A stretch of DNA of 64,000 nt, taken from Eurosta solidaginis. Its lineage: Eukaryota; Arthropoda; Insecta; Diptera; Tephritidae. The notes beneath the pieces were generated by a model that did no database searches, was not told the DNA's origin, and saw only the letters and a program-made list of their open reading frames with translations. The translations under genes and the position numbers were made by a program. The stretch's first letter is position 1, and the number at the start of each line of letters is the position of its first letter. Below are positions 21,800 through 31,499 of the stretch, piece by piece. The DNA is taken from the NCBI RefSeq assembly GCF_040869045.1, contig NC_090319.1:234539832-234603831 (forward strand), read 5' to 3'.

Positions 21800-22204
21800 G
21801 ACGTGGTTTACCGAATACCATGCAACGGCGACGGATCCAACTTATGCGAGAAGGTATATGTAGGGACAACTAAATTAAAATTGAAGACAAGGATTTCCGC
21901 TCATAAATCAAATATTAAACTTAGAAACAGTAATTCTGAAAATAAGACGGCCTTAGCAGCCCATTGTAAGGATACAGGGCACTGTGCAGATTTTGAAAAT
22001 GTCGTTATACTGGACAAAGAGAAAAATTACCATAAAAGATATTTTTTGGAAATGTTACATATTACGAACACCCCTAATAACAAGAAAATGTATTTCAAAA
22101 ATGATACAGATTTATGTGCTCATGTTTATAGGAATTTGGTTATCAAACAACAACAACGCTCATCGAAATCGGCAACACCCAACAATGTTCCCGCTAATAG
22201 CTAA
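21800..22204 (+). CDS. Penelope-like GIY-YIG endonuclease domain
   Basis: The frame 21803-22204 encodes VVYRIPCNG (the GIY-like strand), KVYVGTTKLKLKTRISAHKS (YIG-like strand and catalytic Arg), then a Cys/His pair in HCKDTGHCADF and LDKEKNYHKRYFLEMLHI with the family Glu. This nuclease nicks the target for reverse transcription in Penelope elements. It is the C-terminal domain of the RT polyprotein, cut off here by one in-frame stop at 21797-21799. The domain itself is unbroken for 133 residues. Confidence 0.85.
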   Translation, partial: DVVYRIPCNGDGSNLCEKVYVGTTKLKLKTRISAHKSNIKLRNSNSENKTALAAHCKDTGHCADFENVVILDKEKNYHKRYFLEMLHITNTPNNKKMYFKNDTDLCAHVYRNLVIKQQQRSSKSATPNNVPANS

Positions 22205-22484
22205 TAAGCAATGAATATACATACATACGTACATATGTATACAAATATTTCTGTTCTTATTGTCAGTTGTTCCTTACATTGATGTTAGTAGATATTTTTG
22301 TTTACAATTGCGGTATTTTAAATTGTTTACTTTTACTTGTTTAAGCTCTCTTATTATTTTGTTTTCGAACATATGATCGGTCGATGAAACATAGGCATAT
22401 GTGTAAGTTGTGTTTAGTGTTAAATTTATATACCTATATGCAAGAAATATTTTGATAACCAATTGTATCTGTTTTTTTCTGTTT

Positions 22485-22566
22485 TCTTATGTTTTGTGTT
22501 TCCTAGTCCTGATGATGGTTTTAGAATAAAACCGAAATATCGACGAATATATGTAAAACACAATAG
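22485..22566 (+). ncRNA. Hammerhead ribozyme motif in Penelope 3' region
   Basis: CTGATGA at 22509-22515 is followed by T, a perfect 7-bp stem II (GGTTTTA 22517-22523, loop GAA, TAAAACC 22527-22533) and GAAA at 22534-22537. A short stem III can form between ATAT 22537-22540 and ATAT 22547-22550. Stem I can form between TTGTGTTT (about 22495-22502 by position) and AAACACAA (about 22556-22563). Hammerheads in Penelope-like terminal repeats are established; the extra T after CTGATGA departs from the minimal consensus. Confidence 0.72.
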
Positions 22567-22640
22567 AAAAAAATTGTGTTTTATTTTTTCAATTGGCCTT
22601 GAGCTCATTAAAGACTTCAAAAATATGTACGTATAAGGCT

Positions 22641-22860
22641 AATAAAATTTATATATATATTTATAAAGTAATATGTGTAAGGTGTGTGTGCAGCTGTCTT
22701 CAATTCAGTTATAGTTGGTCGATTTTTACGGTATATGTACATATATAGATACTATTTATTTTGTACCAACCGATTGTTTACTTTTTTCAAAGTTTAATTT
22801 TGAAATACACTAAGGCTTGTTTTGATTTTTAGACATGGAATATAAAGAAGAAAGAAAGAG
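22641..22860 (+). other. piggyBac intron end and start of transposase exon
   Basis: AT-rich sequence to TTTTGATTTTTAG (ending 22832), a good polypyrimidine tract plus AG acceptor, then ATG at 22835-22837 opening MEYKEERK. The reading breaks at about 22861, where LINE sequence starts, and the Lys/Arg/Glu-rich reading RREYKSPLSEKE resumes at 27152. I infer that this ATG is the transposase start. Confidence 0.45.
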
Positions 22861-23599
22861 GAGAAGGGAATGCCACCACCGCGCTAAATTCCATTAGCAC
22901 CCAGATAAATTGCGGTTTAAATCAAAAGCCCTACCATAGAACAGTACTCGTTGCGCTAGACCCATCAAAAGCTTTTGATACGGTCAACCATGGCACGTTA
23001 CTGCAAGACTTGGAAGGGTCTACCCTTCCCCCATGTCTTAAAAGGTAGACAGCAAATTATCTGGGTGGTCGGCAGGCATCGGTGCAATTCAGTAACGAAA
23101 CATCAAAGCCAAGAAGAATTAAACCAGGGGTGCCACAGGGTGGTGTCCTATCCCCACTTTTGTTTAATTTCTACATATCAAAACTACCTTCGCCACCGGA
23201 AGGAGTTACTATCGTTTCTTACGCAGATGACTGCACAATAATGGCCACAGGCACGAGCCCACAGATCGATGAGCCTTGCAATAGAATAATTCGCTACCTC
23301 CCTGATCTCTCCAGTTTTTTCGCCTCGCGAAACCTGGCATTATTACCAACTAAATCATCCGCGACCTTATTTACAACTTGGACGTCCCAAATGTCGACCA
23401 TTTTGAACATCGACGTCGATGGCACTACGCTACCGACTGTCCTACACCCCAAAATCTTGGGTGTGACGTTCGATCAGGATCTACATTTTGGTGAGCATGC
23501 AGCCGCAATTGTACCGAAAATCCAGAGCCGTAATAAAATCCTCAAATCTCTTGCTGGCAGTACTTGGGGAAAAGATAAAGAAACGCTCATTACTACTTA
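22861..23599 (+). pseudogene. LINE A ORF2: RT fragment, first piece
   Basis: ALNSISTQINCGLN, TVLVALDPSKAFDTVNH (first catalytic Asp), then after a frame break PRRIKPGVPQGGVLSPLLFN and VSYADDCTIMATG (catalytic Y-A-D-D near 23215), LALLPTKSSATLFTTW, PKILGVTFDQDLHFGEHA. The frame 23082-23600 is long and clean. A stop at about 23048 (LKR then TAG) and a shift break the upstream part. This is a Jockey-clade RT missing its fingers by 5' truncation. Confidence 0.87.
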
Positions 23600-23734
23600 G
23601 ATTTAGATTTATTTATTAAGTCTATGGTTTAGTAACCTTACAGACTAAGACGTACATAGGTTATTAATTATATTGAAAATAGTACATACAAAGTTTTTCT
23701 TTAAATTCATTGCGATTTACAAATATATCTAAAT

Positions 23735-24835
23735 TTATTTCTCTACATAACAAATTAAATTCAGATAGCAGTCTGATAATTCATCACGAATAAAAACTAA
23801 GCCAGATATCAATCGCCTACTGGCAAAAGTATGCAGACTGATCAGTCTGCACCGCGGAACATAACATGGAATAGGCATATTAAACCTAATACTGGATAAT
23901 GCAAATTTTAGAAACTTTTTTTCTATACGTTCAAGTCTATTGGAATGCACATCATAAAACGGATTCCAGATTATAGAAGCATATTCCAATTTGGACCTTA
24001 CAAATGTACTAAACAGCAATTTTTTAGTATAAGGATCCTTAAATTCAGAACTATTCCGTCTAATGAACGCTAGAGAGGAATATGCTTTTGGTATAATGTA
24101 ATTCAAGTGATCAATAAACGTGAAATTCGAGTCAAAAACAACCCCAAGGTCTTTGATTTTGTAACTAGAACTGAGGGCAGAGCCAGAAATAGAGTACGAA
24201 GATATGAGGGGCAATCTAATATTGTTGAAGGTGACCGAGCAGCATTTTTCGATATTGATCATTAGCATATTTCCATCACACCATTCCTGGAATTTGTTAA
24301 CCTCATTTTGCATAATTTGAATATCAGAGAAGCTTGTTATTTTTTTTTAAATTTTTAAATCATCGGCATAAAGTAGATGTTCACACAAGGAAAAACACTC
24401 TGAGCAATCGTTGATGAAAATAACAAAAAATAGAGGACCAAGAATACTACCTTGAGGAACCCCAGAGGTAGCTCTATATGAAAATGATTTTACGCCATCA
24501 ACAACAACATAGTTAATTCTATCTATTAGATATGATTTTACCCATGACAAGAAAGTAGAATGAAAGCCAAAATTTTCAAGTTTTTTAATTAATAAGTCGT
24601 GAGACACTCTATCAAAAGCTTTTGACAAATCAGTATAGATTGTATCTACCTGAAAGCCCTCAACAAAGGCTGAAAAACAAAAATTAGAGAAAACAGTCAG
24701 ATTAGTGACCGTAGATCTGCCCGGTATGAAACCATGTTGAGTATACGAAATATAGGGCTTGATAGCAAATGACAATTTAGAGCTAATGATTATTTCAAAT
24801 AATTTAGCAATACGAAATATAGGGCTTGATGGCAA
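23735..24835 (-). pseudogene. LINE B reverse transcriptase
   Basis: Two frames: 24835-24347 gives FRIAKLFEIIISSKLSF, SYTQHGFIPGRSTVTNL, TIYTDLSKAFDRVSHDLL, SGVPQGSILGPLFFVIFIND and LLYADDLKI (catalytic Y-A-D-D at about 24360). A frameshift in the T-rich run at 24340-24350 leads to 24313-23735 with INIEKCCSVTF, KIKDLGVVFDSNFTFIDH and FVRSKLEYASIIWNP, the thumb region. The motifs are those of the CR1/Jockey group. Confidence 0.87.
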
Positions 24836-24878
24836 ATGACAATTTAGAGCTAATGATTATTTCAAATAATTTAGCAAT
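24745..24878 (-). repeat. 67-bp tandem duplication in LINE B RT
   Basis: ACGAAATATAGGGCTTGAT starts at 24745 and again at 24812; the two 67-bp copies differ by one or two bases. It duplicates the fingers region of RT and shifts the frame by one base, so it inactivates this copy. Confidence 0.92.
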
Positions 24879-25023
24879 ATTGGTAATTTTAGAGATGGGA
24901 CGATAGTTCGAAACCAGATTCTTACTCTCACTCTTAAAAACTGGAGTAACAGAAGTCACTTCCATTCATCTAAAAAATGACCTGACCTAAGAGACAAATT
25001 AAACAACAAAAGTAGCGGATACA

Positions 25024-26372
25024 CTATAGATGACGTGCATTGTTTGAGAAAAAAGCAGAGATATTATGAGCATCTAATTGCTTGGAGCATTTTAGGTCTT
25101 TTATAGCTGCGAAAATATCATCCTCAGTTAAAACTAGGGAGCCAAAATCAAGCGAAGAAGCTAATTGCCCAGCACTAGAAGTATCAATCTGAACACAATT
25201 ATCAACAAAATTAGACTTAAAAAATTCAGCAAACAGATTTGCCCTTTCATTAGCGGTGCTTGCACTCATGCCATTGTGAGACACTATGGACGGAATAACT
25301 GACGAAGAACATTTTGACTTTACAAAACTCCAAAAAGCCTTGGGATTAGATTTAATATTCATTTCAAACCCGAGTAAATAATTTTTATAAAGAAATTTAT
25401 TTAGACAGTTAAACTCAGTCAAGTATTTCTCATACATTACTCTGTGCTGCAAATTACCAGAACATTTATAAAGCTTATGAAATTTATTGCGAAGATTCTT
25501 TAATTTTTTTAAGCTCCGATTATGCCAGGGTAGTTTATGGACCCTTGGCGGTAAACGTGAAATATTTCCGAAAGATATACTACTTATTTTACTCTTAAAA
25601 ATGTCACTTAATATTAGATCATTAACAAGATCAAAATTACACAGCGAGTAATCGAATTTAAGCACCGAGTCAGTGCAAAGATTTGGATATTTATAAAACT
25701 CAAGTTCCAAGATAAGTAGAATGTGGTGCTTATCAGTCACCGATAAAGGAACCTCAGACTTATACAATTGAAATTTTAAATCAGGACTAATGAAAATAAG
25801 ATCCAAAATCCTGCTCAACTCATTTAGAAAACCATTAATTGCATTAATTGAATACCAAATAACCCATCAATTACGCATATTTCACTACACCTATTCACAT
25901 TACTTGGAATAAGCATATCTTCATCAGCAATAGTACACCACGCAATTTTATTTAAATTAAAATCACCCAATACACAGAGTTGCGCATTATCATTGGGGAG
26001 ATTTAAATTTAAAATATTATCAATATGATCAAAATACAAATTATCAGAGCTATTAGGAGGAATATAAGAAACACAAATGAAAAGCAAATCATCACCATTC
26101 GAAATTGACACACACAGTTGTTCAATACAGGAATCAATATTACTTAAAGTTACTTCAGCAACACATATAATGGACTTTACTGCTATCAAAACACCTCCCC
26201 CACGTATAGTATTCGTTGCCACACCATCTCTGTCTCTTCGAAAAACAGAATAAAAGCTCCTATTAAAGAACTCCTCACTGCAGAAATCAGCATTAAGCCA
26301 TGTCTCTACCAACACGATGACGTCATAATCACATTGAGATGTAGCAGCATAAATAGAATTGGCTTTTGTTCT
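25024..26372 (-). pseudogene. LINE B endonuclease and linker
   Basis: The block 26375-25824 reads DYDVIVLVETWLN (catalytic Glu), LLFICVSYIPP, LCVLGDFNLNKIAW (Asp/Asn pair). The block 25818-25024 continues with SRILDLIFISPDL, VPLSVTDKHHILLILEL (the SDH position is TDKH here), then the helical linker LPWHNRSLKKLKNLRNKFH and SNPKAFWSFVKSK. A frame break at 25820 separates them. The first strand of the nuclease is missing through 5' truncation. Confidence 0.85.
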
Positions 26373-27151
26373 CATACATTACAAAACAATTGGCCAGCCG
26401 ATTGCATGCTACGTGCCCCTATATGGTCGCCAAGCCTTTAAACTACTCACTGGAAGAAGCTACAGGCCTGCTAATATACTGCTCTCAGAATCGCCACGGG
26501 CTGTCTCCTTATGTCCCCAGAGCACCATCTACAAAATGAGGCACGAATACTCCCCATCAGGGAGAGAAATGAGATGCTAACCAAACAGTTCCTGTTGAAT
26601 ACCCAGAAACCTGGGCATCCCAACAGGTATTTGATTGATGAGCCAACACCGCCTAGGGTCTTAAGGAGTAATCTCCGTAAGCAATATGAGGAAATACGGA
26701 ACCTGAGAACTCAGCCGTATGAAGCCAAAAAAACACAAGCAGGTCCTCTGTGAACTCCACAAAAAGGCGTCGGACCTTTATGCCGGGAATTGCCCGGTGA
26801 ATCGAGTACTCAAAAAACAGTACCCAAAACTTGCGGAAGAGGACCGCACACTCCCTAGGGAAACACGAGTCACTCTAGCTCAACTTCGATCTACTGTAAC
26901 AGGTTAAACTCTTACCTATCCAGAATCAACCCCGATATACAAAATGTATGCCCGCTTGCAATATGTCCCCACATGACAGCAACCATCTATTTAATTGTAA
27001 TGTGGACCAACGCCTCTAACACCCCTCTCATTATGGTCCACCCCTGTTGAAGCAGCAAGTTTCCTTGAACTCTCGTTAGAGGATATTGATGACAATTTGT
27101 GATCGGTCGCACCTATTGGATGGGGCGAAGCACTGCTACAACAACAACAAC
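26373..27151 (+). pseudogene. LINE A ORF2: C-terminal piece and 3' end
   Basis: Frames 26359-26580, 26511-26753 and 26719-26907 overlap and together cover GQPIACYVP, QSTIYKMRHEYSP or HHLQNEARILPIRERNEML, TKQFLLNTQKPGHPNRYLI, KQVLCELHKKASDLYAGNCPVNRVLK. This is the RT thumb and C-terminal region of the same LINE as 22861-23599. The cysteine tail is visible around 26940-27000 (NVCPLAICPHMTATI-like, shifted). The 3' end is the CAA tail at 27137-27151. Confidence 0.8.
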
Positions 27152-27846
27152 AGAAGAAGGGAGTACAAAAGTCCACTATCTGAAAAAGAACTGCTAGAAG
27201 CAATCGAGAATGGATCTGATCTAGATCTAAGTGATGATGAAGCAGATACTCCCATGCTGCCAAGTTCAATTGCATTTAGAAAACCACCTGAATCGGAGTC
27301 TGAAGGAGATTCAAGCGAAGATGAAGACTATTATACGAAGGAAACCATGATTACAGTGCAGCACGATCCGAAAGTATTGCGTAATAGAACAGTAGTGCCA
27401 TCAGATATGCATAGTGACGCAAACTTTTCGAAACGTTCTCTTCATGCTGCTGCTGTAGACGCCCCAATACCCCAAGCAACCGATGAAGATGAAGGTGCAA
27501 CTATCGAAATTCCATGTTTGTCCAAAGGAAAGAATGGATTTGCTAACATTTAAAATTAGTTTATGCAAAACACTTTTATTCATCAATAACGGATTTAAAC
27601 GCGTTGGTTGTCCTACGGCTAGGGAGCCAGAATGCGCCACATCCTCGCCGCCAGAAAAACGACGACGTTTCGGTCAAAGTTGAGATGTAAGACAGTATCA
27701 AGTGGGCCATGTTCCAAAATTCTATGACATAAAAAATACTCAATGTTACTCTGACGACAAATGTAACGCAAAAACCTACATAAGATGCGAAAAATGTCAA
27801 GTATTTTTATGCGTAAAAAGGGGAGCAAATTGTTTCATAAATTATC
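27152..27846 (+). pseudogene. piggyBac-like transposase, catalytic core deleted
   Basis: The N-terminal part (27152-27553) is acidic and reads SPLSEKELLEAIENGSDLDLSDDEAD, quoted only in part as LLEAIENGSDLDLSDDEAD, typical of piggyBac N-termini. The frame then shifts to 27540-27846: KTLLFINNGFKRVG, SPPEKRRRFG (basic, nuclear-import-like), an in-frame TGA at about 27684, and a cysteine-rich domain with CEKCQVFLC and NCFINYH, the zinc-binding C-terminal domain of piggyBac transposases. The DDD catalytic core of about 400 residues is absent, deleted around 27555-27575. Confidence 0.75.
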
Positions 27847-28261
27847 ACAAGCCTTGAGCTTACATTTATCTGGATTTATTCTATCTATTACTTATTATCA
27901 TAATTATTTTTTACGATTGAAGAGGTTGCTTTGTTTACAACTAATATTTCTGTATTATTACTACCATTATAATTATTTGTTTTCAATAAAATCCATAAGG
28001 GCATTTACGCAGCAATAAATAACCTTATTTTATATTATATCATTCCTCCATACACTAATATTGGGCCAAAATGGGTTTGCATTAGCATTTTATATAACAT
28101 GGGATGTATATTGCTCTACAACCCTTGACTTGCTGTGTCCATTATAATGGACCACCCACAAAAAAGTAACCGGAGCAGGTATATCTTCTTAGGGCCTAAG
28201 TGGTGGGAATATTACCTAAAAAAATTATTTCACTGCTAGTTTGGTTTAGCCATTGAAAGGG
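27847..28261 (+). other. piggyBac 3' region and right end
   Basis: AT-rich, with AATAAA signals at 27986 and 28014, the palindrome TCCATTATAATGGA at 28138-28151 overlapping the subterminal repeat, and the terminal repeat ending GGG at 28261 next to TTAA. Confidence 0.6.
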
Positions 28262-28265
28262 TTAA

Positions 28266-28423
28266 GAATATTGAACTTATAAAAAGATTGAATTAGTTTA
28301 CGCTCCAATATGTATTATTACATATTTTCTATTGAATTTAAATTTATTTGAATTATTTACTAATTATTCGGATAATACCCATTTAAACTCACAATAGGCA
28401 CTCATAAAAATTACCTACAAGAA
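28266..28423. other. Flank of piggyBac, possibly BEL LTR
   Basis: Contiguous with 12740-12808 in the pre-piggyBac arrangement. CTTATAAAAAG at 28275 may be a TATA box. No ORF. Confidence 0.25.
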
Positions 28424-29192
28424 TACTGACTATCATATGACTATCATCTGATTGTCAGCAATGTCAACCTAACCATCAGCGCCTCATACAAACTTTCTAT
28501 CACAAACTTAAGGGGACTTGCGCAAATGTGATGTAAACAACTGTGAGTTTTTTGTCTCCTTCTGATACACCAATATGGCCTACTGATTAAGTATATAGCC
28601 GTACTTCTCACTCTCATTCATTTTCCTGGATCAGTGCTGACACTCTAACTATCAAAAAGTGTCATAAATGATAGTTTACTGTAGATATCAGGTTTGACTG
28701 TTATACTATCATAAATGACCATTATTATATTCCGCCAAAAATTAAACAATGCTTCTTGCTTTTTATTTACTTTATTTCATTACGTTTTTAATTTTGTACG
28801 TGATAAAAGCATACGTGTTTCTTTTTTGTTTAAAATAAATAGTTTTATAAGAATTCGAGTTCAGAAAGTTCAATTTAAATTCAGAAAATAACAAAACAAC
28901 AGAAGAGCGCTTTCCTCATGCGGAAACACATTTAAAAATGAATCACCACTAATCACTATTATTTTTCGCGTATCAATTTTTTGAGTGCGCCCCACACATT
29001 CCGACAGCTTTTGGTATTTTTTAATATTATTTTCAATTTTTTTTCTTTTAGCATGGTGCTTTGAAATGCTCTCTTTTTCATTTTTTAAAATTATTTTTTA
29101 TATGGTTTTCGTCGGTTGAAAATGGCGGAATTTAAAAAATAACAAAACAACCGTGATAATCATTTGATTGTCATATGACAGTCAGTAGTGAC
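28424..29192. mobile_element. Possible TIR element of 769 bp, TA-flanked
   Basis: The left arm from 28424 (ACTGACTATCATATGAC) and the right arm ending 29192 (GTCATATGACAGTCAGT) are inverted over about 32 bp with about 5 mismatches, and TA flanks both. The interior has no ORF and is AT-rich, with repeated ATCATAAATGA. It could be a non-autonomous Tc1/mariner-type remnant; I give it low weight. Confidence 0.4.
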
Positions 29193-29914
29193 AACATGAT
29201 TAAATCGGATAAACTGTTCTCGCATACATAAAATTCCGTTGAGAATTATGTATCTGTCTCACATGCATAATGGTATCTGCTGTATGTTCTTTTGTTCTGT
29301 ACCAGGTGTCCGAAGCTTTCCCAGTTTGAGTCCTTTTTCATGATTATAGGCTGTCGTTGGGTACATGCGGACATGCGTGAGCGAACAAAGGAACATACAT
29401 AAATTTGAGTATCAATGTTTACGTCATCGCAGGATCAGCATTGTCAATTACAAGTGTGAGTGTATTAGTAAAACTATCAGCGTTTCTTGTAGGGTTGTAG
29501 TGTAACAGTTGCGTATACTTCACCTCTCTGGCAACCCCAACAATGGGTTGACAGATGTGAGTATGTATACATGTGTCATAATGTAATGATAGAAGGTGGA
29601 GGAATATTTGACAACTGTCATATCGAACGCCTTTAGCTCCGTTGAGCTCCAGGTTGTATTTTGGAAGTACACGAGAAAGGGGGAATAAAAGATGGCCCCT
29701 TTTTGAAATAGTACTTAAATTGATACTTTTTAAATAAGCATAAAATACAGGAAGGAGTGTACGTAGCTTGATTACTAAGCAATTTTATCATAAAAATTAT
29801 GAAATGGAGATCGCTTTATTAAATTTTGAGACATTTTTAACTTATAAACTTCTTGTGAACGCATCAATTTTGCTGGTAATACTTTAGGACAGAGGCAATA
29901 CTTTAGATGCGAGC
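29193..29914. other. No recognisable feature
   Basis: Mixed AT-rich sequence, no ORF above noise and no repeat structure that I can follow. Confidence 0.5.
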
Positions 29915-30133
29915 AAAAATGTCGGCAGAGGTGTCGAAAGACACGTTTTTAGCTCGATATTAATAACCTGAAAATATATATTTTACTGATGCCGAAAGAT
30001 ATTTGCAAAATTAGCATTGAAAATTTTATGCACAAAGGTGTTATACCCCGGTCTTGGAGTGGCCAGGGGTTGTTGTCCGGATTACTAATACCGAGGTAAA
30101 AACGTGTCTTTTGAACTCTCTCTCGACATTTTT
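29915..30133. mobile_element. Foldback MITE of about 220 bp
   Basis: The left arm 29915-29967 (AAAAATGTCGGCAGAGG... AAAGACACGTTTTTAG) is inverted at 30081-30133 (TAAAAACGTGTCTTTTGAAC...CGACATTTTT) over 53 bp with about nine mismatches. The 113-bp loop is non-coding. No clear target duplication. Confidence 0.65.
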
Positions 30134-30262
30134 GGGCGTGTAACAACAGTCTAATCCTGTCCTGGAGTATTAAAGAAAGCAGTTTTTTAATATATTACAT
30201 CAGGGGAAAATGTTATTGAACACACAGAAGGAGGACGGACAAGGCAGCAGGTAGATACATTT

Positions 30263-30621
30263 AAAAAAAAAATAAATGTAAGGCGCGATAACCTCCGAAG
30301 AGATCTAAGGCCGAGCTTCTCTTCCAATTTGCGTCGTGCTCCTCTTGATTTTCCCTACAAATTGGCCGGACGGGACCTACATGTTTTATGCCGACTCCGA
30401 ACGGCATCTGCAAAGCAGATGAGTTTTCACTGAGAGCTTTTCATGGCAGAAATACACCCGGAGTGCTTGCCAAACACTGCCGAGGGGCGACCCCGCTTAG
30501 AAAAATTTTCTTCTAATTGAAAAATCTTATTTCTAAAATTTTGATGTTGCTTTGCCTGGGAGTTGAACCCAGGGCGTACGGTGTGATAGGCGGAGCACGC
30601 TACCATCACACCACGGTGGCC
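30263..30621 (-). mobile_element. tRNA-derived SINE, copy 2
   Basis: Nearly identical to the SINE at 4909-5265 in reverse orientation. The direct repeat GATACATTT at 30254-30262 and 30622-30630 is the target duplication. The B box (on the minus strand GGTTCAACTCCC) and A box are kept. The tail is A-rich on the left (AAAAAAAAATAAATGTAAGG on the plus strand reads as the 3' end of the minus copy). Confidence 0.9.
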
Positions 30622-30630
30622 GATACATTT

Positions 30631-30971
30631 GGTGGAATATTAATTGAGGTTTGGCTTTAGTCTTGATCCCTATCATTGAATTCGCCGCTGCGTCCAACTA
30701 TAGATAGGGGGTCCGAAACCGAAGAGAGTGTGTATAAATCTAGCCAAGCCTTCGCTGACAGTAAAGATACCAAGCGAGTAGCTGCAACCTTTCAGATGCC
30801 CGTTCCGGACATTGTCATGAGCATGTTCTAACGAACATAACGTATACATTATACATTATATAAGTTCGACGCAAAGGCCAACTGTAGGCAGTGAGTCTCA
30901 GGGGAGTTTCGGTCACCGGTCCGCACATCTAGTTTCGATGAAAGTAAAGATATCAAGCGAGGTGCTACAAT
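30631..30971. other. Degenerate repeat, no gene
   Basis: GACAGTAAAGATACCAAGCGAG (30759) and GATGAAAGTAAAGATATCAAG (30939) are related and suggest an old duplication. No ORF with family similarity. Confidence 0.35.
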
Positions 30972-31195
30972 GGCGGCCGCGGTGGTGTGGTGGTAGCTTA
31001 CTCCGCCTACCACACCGAAGATCCTGGCAAAAATTGGAAACATTTTTTTTCAATTAGAAAAAAGTTTAACAAACCCTCCGAGAGTATTTTTGCCACAAAC
31101 ATTGAAGGTGCCGTCCTGCCAATTTTAAGGGAACATCAAATAGGAGTACAACGCAAATTATAGGAGAAGCGTTGTTAAAACTGGCATTACGTTTA
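30972..31195 (+). mobile_element. Diverged SINE, copy 3
   Basis: GGCCGCGGTGGTGTGGTGGTAGC parallels the head of the two other SINEs, followed by CTCCGCCTACCACACC and a body with matching landmarks (TTTCAATTAGAAAAAAGTTT, CAATTTTAAGGGA, CAAATAGGAG, CGCAAATTATAGGAGAAGC). The B box is degraded. Older member or sister subfamily. Confidence 0.7.
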
Positions 31196-31206
31196 CATCA
31201 TATATC

Positions 31207-31370
31207 GAAGGTTGTTGTTGTTGTTTTGATGATAAAGACATTCCCCGAAAGTTTTGGGGAATACTATCCTTTGCAGGATGTAGTTCCGGTACGTTCAGGT
31301 AACTAGTACCATTAAGGTACTAGCAGGACCATCGCGGCTGACTTATAAATCAATCGGATCACTATACAAA
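31207..31370 (-). mobile_element. LINE 3' end fragment with TTG/CAA tail
   Basis: On the minus strand the segment ends in CAACAACAACAACC after a GC-richer untranslated region with the palindromic pieces CATTCCCCGAAAGTTTTGGGGAATA. This is the look of a 3' end of a CAA-tailed fly LINE. No coding part is attached. Confidence 0.45.
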
Positions 31371-31499
31371 AGTATAACGTACTTGGCGTGTACCCGCAAC
31401 ATAAAAATAACAACAAAAGAAAAGCTACTTGGCTTAGAGAGTGCATGTAATTTCCTATTAGAGATTCATATAAGCGGCGATAGGTGTAAGAGGGCGGTA

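Larger units (their letters stand above)
19900..22640 (+). mobile_element. Penelope-like element, near full length
   Basis: The N-terminal region, RT, GIY-YIG endonuclease and a 3' part with a hammerhead motif follow in order. The 5' boundary is obscured by the LINE. The region 21482-22630 is mirrored by the inverted copy at 13255-14372. Homology between the copies ends at CTTCAAAAATAT (about 22625), taken as the 3' end. Frames shift several times, so it is inactive. Confidence 0.88.
23600..26372 (-). mobile_element. CR1/Jockey-like LINE, 5'-truncated (LINE B)
   Basis: The minus-strand insertion in LINE A has its 3' tail AATAAATAAATCTAAATC at 23600-23618 and its truncated 5' end in the endonuclease at about 26372. 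Endonuclease, linker and RT follow in order. A clear target duplication is not visible; short CATTA-like similarity flanks both sides. Confidence 0.82.
22861..27151 (+). mobile_element. Jockey-type LINE, 5'-truncated and split (LINE A)
   Basis: Two pieces, 22861-23599 and 26373-27151, belong to one element: the first ends in KDKETLITT and the second starts in the matching frame with YKTIGQPIACY. It is 5'-truncated, starting in the RT palm, and ends at 27151 in CAACAACAACAACAG, the usual 3' tail of such LINEs. LINE B occupies the gap. Confidence 0.85.
12813..28261. mobile_element. piggyBac-like DNA transposon acting as container
   Basis: Target TTAA lies at 12809-12812 and 28262-28265. The terminal inverted repeat CCCTTTCATTGG (12813-12824) faces CCATTGAAAGGG (28250-28261), 11 of 12 matching. 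A subterminal inverted repeat ATAATGGACACA lies 11 bp inside the left end (12836-12847) and, inverted, about 104 bp inside the right end (28134-28145); such asymmetric internal repeats are typical of piggyBac. A piggyBac-type transposase C-terminus is encoded at 27480-27846. Everything between 13255 and 22640 and between 22861 and 27151 is later insertion. The original element was about 1.5-2 kb after an internal deletion. Confidence 0.75.
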
